Assembly (NCBI GenBank): GCA_025506515.1
Contig: CM046447.1
Span: forward strand, 92,870,910 to 92,934,909
From: Flaveria trinervia
Lineage: Eukaryota > Streptophyta > Magnoliopsida > Asterales > Asteraceae
Length of the DNA: 64,000 nucleotides
Direction of reading: 5' to 3'
Part shown: positions 1 through 11,568 of the stretch, piece by piece
Position numbering within the stretch: the first letter of the stretch is position 1
How the letters are laid out: the number at the start of each line of letters is the position of its first letter
Made by a program: the position numbers and the translations under genes
Notes under the pieces: generated by a model
The model's input: the letters and a program-made list of their open reading frames with translations, nothing else
The model's database searches: none
Told to the model about the DNA's origin: nothing

Positions 1-333
1 CCCTAGGCTGATGCTACCAAAACCTCACTTGTGTCTGCTCCTCAAAACTTTCAGCACCAAGGAGAGGAAATACGTACTAGTTCCTTGTTCTTCCCTGATG
101 TGGTGCTGAGAAGTTTGTATAGATCTTTGGTAGACAGGATCTCCGGTTTGTCACCTTGAATGATGTGTACCCTTTGTTGTGGCCCTCTGAAAAGAGTTAG
201 TTGATGGGAACTATAATCATATTCCCATCAAACTATGAGTTCTAATTCAGGACCCTCCACCATCTGTAGAAAGGTTGTGCCCTTGGTGGGAGGTCTATCA
301 TTGTCTTCCCTTCTTCTCAACTTCAACTCCTCT

Positions 334-1842
334 TCAATCTTGGCTTTTTGCAGTTAACTCAGCCAGATGAAGACTGCTGAGATGGTTTCTGATGTGAGCA
401 GCAGTTTCAGAGTTGGAGGGGTTAGAGAATGGTTTCTTTGCTAACTCAGCAATATCAAACCTGCTAGAGTGTAGCAGAGATGTGGCATTCAGCCTGTTGA
501 CTTCACCATTCTCTCTTTCCACAACAAAGTTGTGAGTAGCTTCATCGAACCTCCACTGGATTATTTTCTTTCTAGGCACAAGAGGCTGACTAGGGATCTT
601 GTCCTCTTTTTTTGTATCCAGCAAAGTCACCAGCTTCCTTTTTAGTCTCTTCTCTTCATTATTTAATGAGTTTGAGTTGGCCTTGAAGTTTTGCAGCATG
701 GTCCAGTGTTCCTCTGGGCAGATCAAGAATTGATCTCTTGTGAGGGAACATGAAGATCCATCTACTTGAAGTTTTGAAGTTTTGCAGCATGGTCCACTTC
801 CTCACAGGAGATGTCGCTCAGAGTTGTGTAGTTGGTGAGCCTAGTCTTGATCGTTTTAAAATCTTCTAGAGAGAGATGTTTGGAAGGCTGAGGGGATGGT
901 TTGGAAGGTTGTTGGGTAGGATGTGGTCAGGTGGTTCTGGTAAGAGTTTTGGGTTAAAGGATGGGCAGTTTTGGTGGTTGAGGTGAGGAAGTGGATGAGG
1001 GTAAATGTGTGGGTTCAGGAGTGTAAGGCTTAGTTTTGATGGTGAATGGAGAGAGAATTGGTTCAGGTTGGGGTTGAGTGGTTGGTGTGAAGGTTATCCC
1101 CTGTACCCTTCTATACATCTCTCTCATTTTCCCCAAACGAATATCAGCCTTGATTTCACTAACTATTCGTTGGAGTGTCCTCTCAGACATGGGACCCACC
1201 TTCCTTCAAGAGAAGCCGTGAGCCCAAAGATAGTCTTTCATCCAGGCTTTGTCACCTATCTTCTTGGTTGCAGAGGCCCTTGCTTCTTCTTCCATTTTCT
1301 TCTTCTCCTTCAACTTATCTCTTGCAGCCATTTTTCTCTCTTTCTCCAACTGATCCTGCTCTTTGTTAAAGAGCCATAGGATCATTTCATCATTGTGTGG
1401 AGACAGTTCTTGAAGAGAGAACCCTCTGGAGGTTAGGAAGGCCATCCTTTCCCTCTTAAGCTGCATGTTAGCTTCCCTCTATTTCTTTTCTTTCTCTTCC
1501 TCTAAGGCCAACCGTGCTGCTTCCTGTTACAGCCTGGTTGCCTTTTCCAGTTCCACCAACTCCTTTAATGGTAGCAGGAATGTTTCTTTATTGGCAGCTC
1601 CAAGCTTGATGAGCTAGTCAATGTTCTCCTCTCTCCGTTTGTTGTTGGTTGCAGCTGCTTTTGTACTAGCAGCTAACAGCTTCCCAATTGTAAGTCTTCC
1701 TTTTCTTTTTAGCTTTTCAATCTTCTCCTCTTACTGAAGCTCTTCCGCAGTCATCTTCTATTTTCCTTTGTTATCTTTTGAAGAACTTGACTTTGATGGT
1801 TCTTGGAGAGTGGATTCTGATTGTGAGAGAGGCAGAGAGGGT
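334..1842 (-). pseudogene. C-terminal part of the copia extra 3' reading frame, broken
   Basis: Several - strand open stretches (1466-1206, 1199-954, 726-334) continue the reading frame that starts at 4707. The 1466-1206 part is strongly charged and helical, rich in Lys, Glu and Arg, and looks like coiled coil. The 1199-954 part is Pro-rich. The 726-334 part has a more ordered look, with a Trp-Arg-Phe-Asp segment followed by a His-Asn-Phe-Val stretch. The stretches are separated by stops. I do not recognise a catalytic domain. The frame enters directly from 2410 once the MITE at 1851-2401 is disregarded. It may be a structural or nucleic-acid-binding accessory protein; the function is unknown. 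Confidence 0.45.
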
Positions 1843-2409
1843 GTCTGAACTAGGGGTGTTGATCGGTAAGTTAATCGGGTTTCGGTTTATTCGGGTTTTT
1901 CAACGTTGAAATTCTACCCGAAACCCAACCCAAATAACAGTCAGTTTATTCGGTTTCGGGTTGTTCGGGTAACGGGTTGTTCGGTTCGGGTTTCGGGTAT
2001 TAAACAATAGACTCTAATTATTAGATTTTAGTAAGTTTTTTTATTTGAAATCTTATAATACTAGGGGGCTTAAATGATTTTACTTCTATAATTTATAAAA
2101 TGTACTTAAATATATATTATATACAAACATTTTGATCAATTTGGACAATATAAACAAGTGTATACATATAATTTACTTAATTATAATATGGGTTAATCGG
2201 GTTATTTGGATTTCAGGTTATCGGTTCGGGTTGTTCGGTTTTTGAGGTTTGAAATTTTATCCGAAACCCGACCCGAATAAGAATCGGTTTAATCGGTTTT
2301 CGGGTTGTTTGGGTAACGGGTTGTTTGGGTCGGGTTTCTTCGGATACGGGTGGGATTGGATCGGGCGGGTTAATCGGGTACGGATAAAATCGACGGGCGT
2401 AGTCTGAAC
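1843..2409. mobile_element. hAT-type MITE with perfect 8-bp target duplication
   Basis: The element occupies 1851-2401 (551 bp), flanked by GTCTGAAC at 1843-1850 and again at 2402-2409. It begins TAGGGGTGTTGAT and its far end, read inverted, begins TACGCCCGTCGAT; TA/TAG ends and 8-bp duplications are the hAT hallmark. Both terminal 200 bases are packed with GGTTCGGGTT-like motifs, while the core is AT-rich and noncoding. It sits inside the copia extra reading frame and so is younger than it. The terminal inverted repeats are imperfect, so the family is assigned mainly from the duplication and the ends. Confidence 0.85.
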
Positions 2410-3801
2410 AAGAGGTTGATCCAGAAAGTCCTCACTATTCACCTCAGATGCCAGATCTAGGATTGCATCTGTGATGATTACTTCCTCGAACATTATGAAC
2501 AATCCTTCCACAGCTTCTATTTCAGCTTCGGAAGATTCGGCTTGTTCTTCCGAGGCTTTAACTTCAGCTTTGGAAGTTTGAGGGGATGCAGATTCTGTCC
2601 CAACTATTTCAATTGCTGGGCCATCAGTCCCTATTTCCCCTTCAAATTTAATCTCAGGTTCCATGTGGACCTTAGGTTGACTAACTTCTTCCACAGTGGT
2701 AGAAGGTGCACTTAGCCTCTAAAGTTCTTCAGCTCCGAAATACATCATTGCTGCATCAGGGCTTGGCTGATCCAGAGAAGATCTCAGCAGAAACTAGGAG
2801 AAGAGTCTATAGAGATCTTTGAGCATCCTTTGGTCAATTTGCAATAAGACCTGAGATGGCTCAGAGAAAGTTGTAATGGGAGCCGTGAATTTGGAAGTTA
2901 AAGTTTGGCTCTGTGGTTCCTCAAATGTTTGTCTCTGAACACTCTCCTCTTTTTTGGTAGCATCATCTTGAGAGCTAGATGAGCTGGAAGAAGAGGTCAA
3001 GAAGACCTGAACAGGTACATGCCTAACAGATCTCTTAATCTGTTTCTCAGCTAGTTGAGCCTTGAGATTGTCAATCTCAAGTTGCTGAGTGGTAGACCTT
3101 TCTTCTAAAGTCCTAACCTTGGATTCAAGGTTTGAGACTTTAGATAGTAGATCTTGAATGAAGAGTTGCATGCTTCCCTCATTTTCTTTTAAAGAATCAC
3201 GAGGAGATGAGGTAACATACCTTGTATGTTCACCCTCACCACCAGATGTGGTTTCTTGGCATCCTGGTTTCCCCTGCTTAATGATGTCCCTTTCAGAGTC
3301 ATCAAAAGGCATGGTTGCCGCAGATTCAGTCTCAGAAATGTTACCACTGCCCATAAGGTCCATTGAGGCACCTTCTGTAGTGGCAGCTGAATCTTTATGA
3401 GTCCCCTCCACATCAGTGGGACTCACCTCAGTAAGGGTTTTCTGATGGGGGCTAGAGATAAGAGGTCTCTCTAGGCTCTGTTGATCTTGGAGAGGGTGTT
3501 GTAGATCAACATTATTTCCATGGAGGGATGTTATCTCTTCATTAGTTTTGAAGAGAAAGTTAGTGAAAGATAGGGAGGTTAAACCTACTAACCCGGGACC
3601 TTGGTCAATATCTATAGGCATTGAGCCTCTGATGGGCTTGTCCCTTATTGGCTGCTCAGAGGAGTGTAAATACTCACCCTGAGGGCTTTCAAATTGGGTA
3701 GTGGGCTCATGGGTTTGAGGCTGAGGAGACTCAAGACCCATATTGAGGTCAATGGTGAAGGAAGGTGAGACCTCACACTGAGTAGGAGCCCAATGTTCCA
3801 C
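2402..3801 (-). pseudogene. Middle part of the copia extra frame: acidic and coiled-coil region
   Basis: An open stretch of 335 codons (3801-2794) and a further one (2694 down to the MITE edge at 2402) follow the domain encoded at 4707-3917. The frame is open upstream of the Met at 3801 too, so that Met is not a true start. Near residues 205-250 of the long stretch, heptad-like Leu spacing (for example VSNLESKVRTLEER) predicts a coiled coil. The rest is Ser/Glu/Thr-rich and looks disordered. The 2694 stretch contains repeated Glu/Ala/Ser runs. No known enzyme motif is visible. Confidence 0.5.
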
Positions 3802-3916
3802 TCTAGCATTTTTAGGTTGAACAGGAGGAGCTTGTTCAATCAGAGTAGATTGAACAAGGGTTTGTTTGGGCGTCTTTTGTAGGTGATGGTTATGGGAGGA
3901 GAAAGTAGTGTTGGAA

Positions 3917-4707
3917 TTATGGTTGTAGTTGCTGGTGTGGGTTCATCACAAGGATGTCACCAGGAGCTATTTGCTCAGTCATGCTAGGAGGTAAAGAAGT
4001 GTACTTTCCAGTGAAGTTGGTGGATACCTTCTTCAGTGTCTTGAAGATGGTTGGCCTCATGTGAGGGACAGACAGAGTGGCTACACAGACAAGCCGACTC
4101 TGGTCCAGTTCACGATTGATGATGTGCTGAAGAAATCTGGGATACATAAAGAATGTTTCCCTCTATAGATTTTCAATGAGATTTGTCAGCACAAATCTTG
4201 AGTAGTTGAAGCGGAGGCCTCTCACCAATCCATGAACTAAGCACCCTAGTTCATACGGGATTTGGTTCCATCCCCCAGATTTGTTTGACAGACAGTGAAG
4301 GACAGTGTGCAGGAGGAACTTCCAGTTGTAGGAGAAGTTGAATTTGTAGACAGTCGACCTGCTCACGTCTCCACCATATCCATGAGGATGTAGGTGCTGT
4401 CTAAATCTGCCTTGGGGTACTCGGTAGGGGCACCCTCATCATGGAGCTCCAGATGCTCCCTGATGAGTTGTTCAGTGATGACCAACTCTTGGCCACAAAT
4501 GCGGGATCGTATTACACGAACCCCATTTAGGGTTTCAACCTGACCGTTACCCCAAAATTCAGTCATATGATTGAGGTAAACCGTGGGATTAACAGTCAAG
4601 GCGGTGTAGTAGGATGATTGGGTGAGGAAAGAGATTATTTCAGAGAAGTCCGCATCTCTTGAAGAGTCAAGAAGTGCGACTTGGTTGTGTTGAGGATTTA
4701 GGGCCAT
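3917..4707 (-). pseudogene. N-terminal domain of copia extra 3' ORF (unknown function)
   Basis: The frame opens with MALNPQHNQVALLDSS at 4707. A globular-looking domain follows, with motifs such as YLNHMTEFWGNGQV and LVITEQLIREHLELHDEG, and continues through 4366-4163 and 4147-3917 after frame changes. The same kind of frame recurs behind copia pol genes in my memory of Asteraceae genomes, where it carries unhelpful automatic names; I cannot verify that here. A clean leader precedes the ATG: a TTTAAATAA box near 4815-4823, then about 105 bases rich in C and T. That suggests separate transcription rather than read-through from pol. Function unknown; it is broken here by shifts near 4366 and 4150. 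Confidence 0.55.
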
Positions 4708-5349
4708 TGAGAGAATATGAAGGTAGAGCAGTTTGAGCTTGGATGAATTTGGGAGAAAGAAAATGTTAGGGCTGTAAAAATTTGTGGTAAGAAGATGATA
4801 GTGAATAGTCGGGATTATTTAAAAAAGGGTGAAATGGCGGTAACGTGGTTAGGATAAGATGATATGATGTTTTAGTGGATGAAATGACAGGGGCGGTAAG
4901 GTTTAATTCAGTTAAATAATCCGACATCATTAACAAAATCTTTACTTTTTACAGTGTGAGGCCCAAGATATTTCCGTTACACAGTAAAACTCTCTCCGAA
5001 TATAAAACATTTCCAAAGGTAATTTGTCTTCCGAAGGCAACTCCTACTTCCGAAGGTAAAAGGTACTTCCGAGAGTAAAGATTGCTTTCTGAGTGGAGAG
5101 TTTTTGTAAGCTTCGGAAGTAAATCTGATATGAAATCAACCACTTCTTCCGAGACTAAAAACTCTTCCGAGAAGAAAAATTATCCTTGGAGAAATCTTGC
5201 TTCGGAAGATATGTAGAATATCTTCCGAGGGTTAGTTTCTCTCGGAAGAAATTTATACTTAGAAAAGTTTAGAGAGATCTTTTGTAACAGGACTTAGATT
5301 GTATTAACATAAGACATTACATATTAAAAAGGTTTTCAAAAGAGTTAAG
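4708..5349 (-). promoter_or_regulatory. Spacer between pol and the extra ORF, with CTTCSGAAG array and TATA-like box
   Basis: No coding is supported between the pol stop (5350-5352) and the ATG at 4707. From about 4990 to 5255 the sequence carries at least nine copies or near copies of CTTCCGAAG / CTTCGGAAG (for example near 5030, 5049, 5066, 5111, 5146, 5164, 5210, 5221, 5243). A TTTAAATAA box on the - strand near 4815-4823 lies about 110 bases ahead of the ATG. The same palindrome-like motif is dense in the LTR (12090-12340). I infer a possible internal promoter or enhancer; no transcript data are available. Confidence 0.4.
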
Positions 5350-6900
5350 CTAATCAATGTTTATCATCCCAATAGCAGTAATGAGATACTTAAATCTTTG
5401 TTCATCAAAGGCTTTGGTGAACAAATCAGCATATTGTTCATTTGAATCAGCTTTAATTAGTTTAATCAGATTTTTTCATGAAGATCTCTAATGAAATGGT
5501 ACCTGATATCAATATGCTTTGTCTTGGAGTGCTATACCGGATTTTCAGTAATGGAGATAGTACTGTTGTTGTCAATATGGATAGGAGTACTCACAAAGTT
5601 GAATCCATAGTCCAACATCTGATTCTGAATCCACAACAGCTGAGCACAGCAACTATCAGCAGCAATGTATTCAGCTTCAGCAGTTGATGTAGAGACACAA
5701 GATTGTTTCTTGCATTGCCATGAGATAATCCTTCCACCAAGAAATTGACAACCTCCTAATGTTAATTCTTGTTAATGTTCCAGCCACCATAGTCACTGTC
5801 AAAGTATCCATAGAGATTAAAATCATTGTTCCTTGGATACCAGAGACCTAATTTAGGTGCTCCTTTGAGGTATCTGAGGATTCTCTTGGCAGCAGCTAGG
5901 TGAGACACCTTTGGATCAGCCTGATATCTTGCACATATGCAAGTTGCAAACATAATATCAGGTCTACTGGTGGTGAGATACATCAGAGAACTAATAATCG
6001 CCCTATACTGATGTTGATCAGTATCCTCCCCCTCAAGGTCAGGACAAAGATTATGGTTTCTGGGTATGGGTATCTTGGATGGCTTACAATCTTTCATCTC
6101 AAATCTTTCTAAGATGTCATTGACATACTTAGATTGATTAATGAAAAACCCTTCCTTCAGTTGCTTCACCTAAATTCCAAGGAAAAAGTCCATTTTTCCC
6201 ATAAAACTCATCTCAAACTTCTTCTTCATAATGCTTTCAAAGTCCTTACACATTTGGTCATTTGAGGAACGAAATATGATGTCATCAACATAGACTTGAA
6301 CAAGCAAAATGTCCTTACCAGACTTCTTATAAATAAAGTCTTGTCAATGATTCCTCTAGTGTAGCCATTCTTTAGGAGAAAGTGAGACAGAGTCTCATAC
6401 CATAGCCTAGGTGCTTGGTGCAACCCATATAAAGCTTTATCCAATTTGCACACATAGTGAGGATGTTGTGGGTCTTCAAATCCTAGAGGTTGGCATACAT
6501 ACACTTCCATATCTATATCCCCATATAGAAAGGCACACTTGACATCAAGCTGGTAGACAGTAAAGTTCTTGGACACAGCATAAGCAAGGAAGATCCTAAC
6601 TGCCTCAAGTCTTGCAATAGGTGCAAAAACATCAGTATAATCGATTCCTTCCTCTTAGTGTATCCTTGAACTACTAGTCTTGCCTTGTTCTTGATAATCA
6701 AGCCTCTGTCATCTCTTTTGTTCTTGAAAACCCATTTAGTGCCTATTGGTACTTGACCAGATGGTAGCGGGCATAGATTCCAAACCTTCTATCTTTTGAA
6801 TTGAAGCAGCTGCTCTTGCATCGATTCAACCCAGCTACTATCTTTCAAGGCATCTTTCACCTTCTTGGGTTCCATCTGGGATAATAAGCATTAGTACAAG
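5350..6900 (-). pseudogene. copia reverse transcriptase and RNase H
   Basis: The RT begins with remnants of the conserved start (a YTKRKE segment near 6660), then LDVKCAFLYGDIDMEVYV (6576-6226), KALYGLHQAPRLWYETLSHF, and a YVDD catalytic box read in another frame near 6280. The RNase H connection follows in 6169-5762 with RPDIMFATCICARYQADP and AAAKRILRYLKG, then the STAEAEYIAA region near 5680. The domain ends with ADLFTKAF and a stop at 5350-5352. Frameshifts occur near 6340, 6200 and 5480. This is the usual Ty1-copia order and length, but inactive as read. Confidence 0.85.
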
Positions 6901-7063
6901 CAGACATTCCCATGATGAGTCTGCCCTCTTGTTCTCACGCCTTAGAGACATCCCCAATGATGTTCTTAGCTGGATGAGTGTTGTGAATCCTTAAGCGAGG
7001 AATCACTTCCAGTTGCAAGGATAAGTCCAGATTAGACATATTTTGCTCAGAAACAGGAACACT

Positions 7064-8798
7064 TTATCCAGCTGTTGTTTCAAACTCATTCAACGAGGAT
7101 TGATTGAATGAATGAGAAACATCATCAATTGTTGGCTGTGAAGTAGCATTAATAGCTGGTTGTTCCTTCAAAATACTACTTCCCTCAGCTTGGTGTTGTG
7201 TTGGATCACCTGATGAGTTTTGAGGATCAACAGGTGATTCACTGGTTGAAACTTCACTATTCCTTGATATAGTTATACTGTCTGATCTGTGAATAGTGGG
7301 AGCTTGATTTGCTGCAGCTCTTGGAAAACTTGGAAGAGGTCTGGTTAGCTCAAATAGTTGATCAGGATCAGCATCAACTTCAACATCAACATCACTTTGA
7401 GCACCTGTTCCAACTGAAACATTCTCACAAGAAGGTTTAGAATAGTTTGAAAACAATTCTAAATCAAAGATATGATCAGGGCCATTCCCCTTAACACAAG
7501 GAGTGTGCTCATTCACAACTATATTGAATGACTCCTCAAATTGTTGATTCTTAATGTTGTATACTCTGTAAGCTTTGGAGCTAGAGGAGTATCCCACAAA
7601 GATAGCATCATCCGACTTTTTAGCAAATTTTGCCAAATTGTCCTTTGTGTTAAGTATGGTACACCTGCTGCCAAAGAACCTTAGAAAGCCAATTAACGGT
7701 GGCCTCTTGTTCCATAGCTCATAAGGGGTCTTTCCATATGGCTTAACTACAAGAACTCTGTTTTGCACATATCATGCAGTGCTGACTGCCTCTGCCTAGA
7801 AAGTTAGAGGTAGTTTGAAATCAGCTAACATAGTTCGAGCAGCCTCAATAAGTGTCATGTTCCTCCTCTCAGCAACACCATTTTGTTGAGGAGTTCTAGG
7901 AGCACTATATTGTCTGGCAATCCCTTTTGAGTTATAGAATGAGTCAAGAACGAAGTTCTTAAACTCAGTCCATTGATCATTTCTAATAATCTTAACCTTG
8001 AGATCAATTTGATTTTTTATTTTAAGAATAAGAGATTTTAATGTTTTAGCAGTTTCATCTTTAGTTCTTAAAAATAATACCCATGTAAATCTTGTAAAGT
8101 CATCAACTATCACAAGGCGTATGATTTCCTTCCAATGCTCATTATACTTGTGGGACCAAAAAGATCCATGTGCAATAAGTGTAATGGAGTTAACACTTTT
8201 GGATTTATGAGATGTCCTGTGTTGCTTCCTTTTCATGCATGCAACACAGTTATCTTTGTAGAAAAATTCCTTTTTAGGCAAACCATGTACCAAGTTATTT
8301 TTAGCCAATTCGTTCATTGTCTTAAAATTTACATGACACATACGTTTATGCCAAAGTGTTGACTCATCACTATCAGCTTCGGAAAGAAAACATGATACTT
8401 CACCCATTGGGGAAGCATTGTTCATATCTAGCTTGTACATATCCCCTTTCCTGGGAGATCTAAGAAGCACTAATTCCGGAGGAATTGTCATCCCTGGTTT
8501 GAGGATAATGCACTCATGTTCTGTAAAAAGCATTTGATGCTTGATCACAAAACTGAGAAACACTTAACACATTGTGTTCAAGCTGTTTGACAAAGTTAAC
8601 TTTGTCAACATTTAACTTACCATTGGATATACTCCCTCTGCCAGAAATATATCCTCCGGCCTCACCTCCAAATTGGACAAGACCTCCATCATAGTGTTGA
8701 AACTGCTGAAGGAGAGATCTGTTCCCTATCATGTGCCTGGAGCATCCACTGTCCACAATCCAGATATTGTTGTTCTTGTCATATGGATGTCCCTGCAC
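7064..8798 (-). pseudogene. copia protease, zinc-binding region and integrase
   Basis: The aspartic protease motif is WIVDSGCSRHM (8798-8514). The GAG-pre-integrase zinc region is WHKRMCHVNF with a later CVACMKRKQH, giving the HHCC ligands. The integrase core (8563-7796) keeps the first Asp in VDDFTRFTWV, the second Asp in IRNDQWTEF (the usual Gly is replaced by Trp) and the Glu in PQQNGVAERRN. The C-terminal integrase part lies at 7768-7064 with PYELWNKRPP and FVGYSSSSKAYRVYN. Frames change at about 8520 and 7790. Function was cDNA insertion; this copy is broken. Confidence 0.85.
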
Positions 8799-8830
8799 AC
8801 AAGATGAGATTATTAGTTTTCATTAGATAC

Positions 8831-11478
8831 CTAAGCCTTGTTGGTCTTGAGTTCTTCCAAAGATAGTGACATAATTGAACCAAAAGTTAAGCATGGGGGT
8901 TCAATGGATGTCTTTGAAGAAGTGGTTTGGGTTGCAGCATCTTTCTTGATTTTCCGATCCATCCTTTGGTTGATCATGGAAGATATGCTTGTAGAAGCTT
9001 TTGTAGCATGGCATTCTTCCGAATCTTCTTTCTTTTCGGAAGAAGCCTTCACCACCTTTTCTTCTGAAGCAGTCTTCTTTTGGGATGGTTTCAAGGGGAT
9101 TTTCTTGTTCTTCAGATTTTTAGCAGCTTTTTCTTCCGAAGCCATTTTCCCTTCAGAAGAAGGATTTTCTTTCGAATACAACCTAGCTTCAGAAACTAGC
9201 TTTCCCTTTTTCATCACTTGGACCATCTGATAAGGTCCAAATAAGAAACCTTCCCAGACTCCTTCCTTTCTAACATTATTTGCATAATGTGTGCTAGCAA
9301 GATTGTAGTAACAATCTTTAGCCATATGGTTTTGCAGACCACACATTATGCATGTAGTGTTAGTCTTTTGGGAGCTTGTAGGTTGCTGTTTCTTACTCTT
9401 TTTCTCTTTGTCAGCAATCTTTCCCTTCAACTTCTGATCCTTTGGTAGGACAGGAGTGTTGGTACTACACTCCTTTCCTGAATCAGAAGTACCTATAACC
9501 TGAAATCCAGCTGAGATAAAGACACCCTTTTGTTTTGGATCAATCATCAGCTTAGACTCAGCCACTTTCTTAGCAGTTCTTCTGGAAGTTTTAGCTCTGC
9601 TTCTTCTGGCTTTGGTGGTTAGGGTTTGATCTTCACTGGGAGAGGTGGGTGTATTTACCTGTTCCTTCCTGTGGTGGCCACTATTATTGCATAATTTCTC
9701 AACTCATGTGAAGATGGGTCAGCAGATAGGACCTCTTGCTCTTCAGTACCACATCTAGGTTGTCTTATGGACTCATAAGAATGTGATGAAGCAATTTCAT
9801 TGGTCCCCAACCCTCCTTTATTCTAATAGCAAATTTTAGAGTGGGAGGATGATGCAATAATAGGTTGGAAGTTCTGCTAAAAAATAGCATACTTTTGGGC
9901 TTGAGCCTCAGTGGTGACAAGCTGGGCTTGAGCCTCAACGATGACAAGCTAGGCTTGAGCCTCAGACAATTTGGATATTAAATCCTTTATTTGAGTCTTG
10001 TAATTGGTGTGTTCATGTTTTAATAGGGAAACAGTTTTCTCTAACTCTTCAATTTTCTTTTGGTAGTCAGATTCAGCCCTTTTAAAATCAAATTTCAAAA
10101 CATTTAATGACTCAATATCAGATTTAATTTCCCTATAGTAGTCCTGATATAATTTAACCTTAGCTATACAGGCAGGAGTACAGAGATATTCATATACCTG
10201 GTTATAATCTGTTTCGGTCATGAGAGCTTGAGCAGGAGTCACATCCTGAACCATAAAGCTCTAGTCGACTTCTTGAGCCATTGCAACAGTTCTCAGTCGA
10301 CTTTCCAGTGGCTTTAATGTAGAGGGATGTGTGGAGGCCTGTGGGGTTCCCGGGTTTGATTTGGGAGCCTTGCATTCCCTTGCAAAGTGACCAAGTTGGT
10401 TACAGTTGTAACATTTGGCCTTGGTCTTGTCAAACCCAAACTTGCTGGCAGTTGGGTTTTGAGGGAATTGCCTTCTAGTTATCTTAAAGAACTTTTTCGC
10501 TCTGTAGGTTAAAAGAGCCATCTGTTAGACGATGTCCATATTCTCTACATCGTCTGGACTGAAACACTCTAGATCATCAAAACAGTATTAAAAGTCACCA
10601 GAGTGTCCACTTCCTGAGACAAAGGCACAACTATCCTGAAAGGAATTGTGCTGAGCCTGTTGAGACCTTGTAGTCTTAAGGAAAAGTGATGTACGATCTA
10701 AAAGAGCAGGATGGCTGCTGGTTGTATGTCAGGTATTTCTGAGGTTGTGGGGGTACTAAGCCTTTAGCAACTATTAAAGCGTTGCTAGCAGGAAGGCTCA
10801 AAGGTCTGCTTGTTTGGTGGCCCTTCTTACTCTCCATCTCTAACTGGTATCCATCTAGGATGCCATAGAGTTCAGTCATAGTAAGAGTGTTCAAGTTCTC
10901 TGTCCTCTTGATAAGACACAATAGAATGTCCACTCATTTAGAAAAGCACTCATGAACTTTCTTGTGATATCTCTAAGTTGAGGAATGATCTTCATAGACT
11001 AAAGAGAAGAAATAAGATCCATGTACCTGAAATACTACTGGCTGAGGGTCTCTCCAGCAATATAGGTGAAGTTCTCGAACTGCTGCTTCAGTGAGTCATT
11101 CTTGGAGTCGTTGGAGCTTGAATACATCTAAGTAAGTGCATCAAAAAATTCTTTAGCAGACTTACAATGCTCAAACCCCACCATGATGGAGTTGGGTATT
11201 GCAGTCATCAGAATGGTCATTGCATTGTTGTCAACGTCCATCTTCTTCCGGTCTTCGTCAGAATAATCTTCAACAGCCTTTTCTATCATAGCACCGTTTC
11301 CACCAGGCGCTGCCACCTTGGGTTTATACGGGCCGCTGACAATGGAGTTCCATATTTTGATGTCTTGGTATCTGATGAAGCCTTCCATTCTTCTGCTCCA
11401 AGACCTAAAGTTTTCGGGAGTAATGATGGGAGCTTTGGTCATGGTTCCCATCTCTACTTCAGATTTGTTAAGGGCCAT
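8831..11478 (-). pseudogene. copia gag with two CCHC zinc knuckles
   Basis: The ATG at 11478 lies 77 bases downstream of the PBS. The first part (11478-11128, 10933-10676) is a UBN2/retrotransposon-gag type capsid domain (ENFRSWSRRMEGFIRYQ). A zinc knuckle CYNCNQLGHFAREC follows at about 10430. A coiled-coil stretch (10254-9949) is followed by a second CCHC motif, CIMCGLQNHMAKDC, at about 9340. A Lys/Glu/Ser-rich tail built on repeats of Ser-Glu-Glu-Lys (9190-9000) closes the region. Several stops break it. Two knuckles so far apart and a total of roughly 880 codons are longer than a standard copia gag. Confidence 0.75.
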
Positions 11479-11554
11479 TTTTGTGAGAGTTGTAAGGAGG
11501 AGTGAAAAACAGGTTGATTTGGATTGTTAGATCTCACAATCAAGAGCCTAAAAA

Positions 11555-11566
11555 GCTCTGATACCA
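11555..11566 (-). other. Primer binding site (initiator-Met tRNA type)
   Basis: On the - strand the bases read TGGTATCAGAGC, complementary to the 3' end of the plant initiator methionine tRNA, two bases inside the LTR end (CCTTCA on -). This fixes the LTR boundary at 11569. Confidence 0.9.
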
Positions 11567-11568
11567 AT

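Noticed and set aside
1005..1379. + strand frames opposite the copia extra ORF
   Set aside because: Shadows of the - strand coding frame; no domain.
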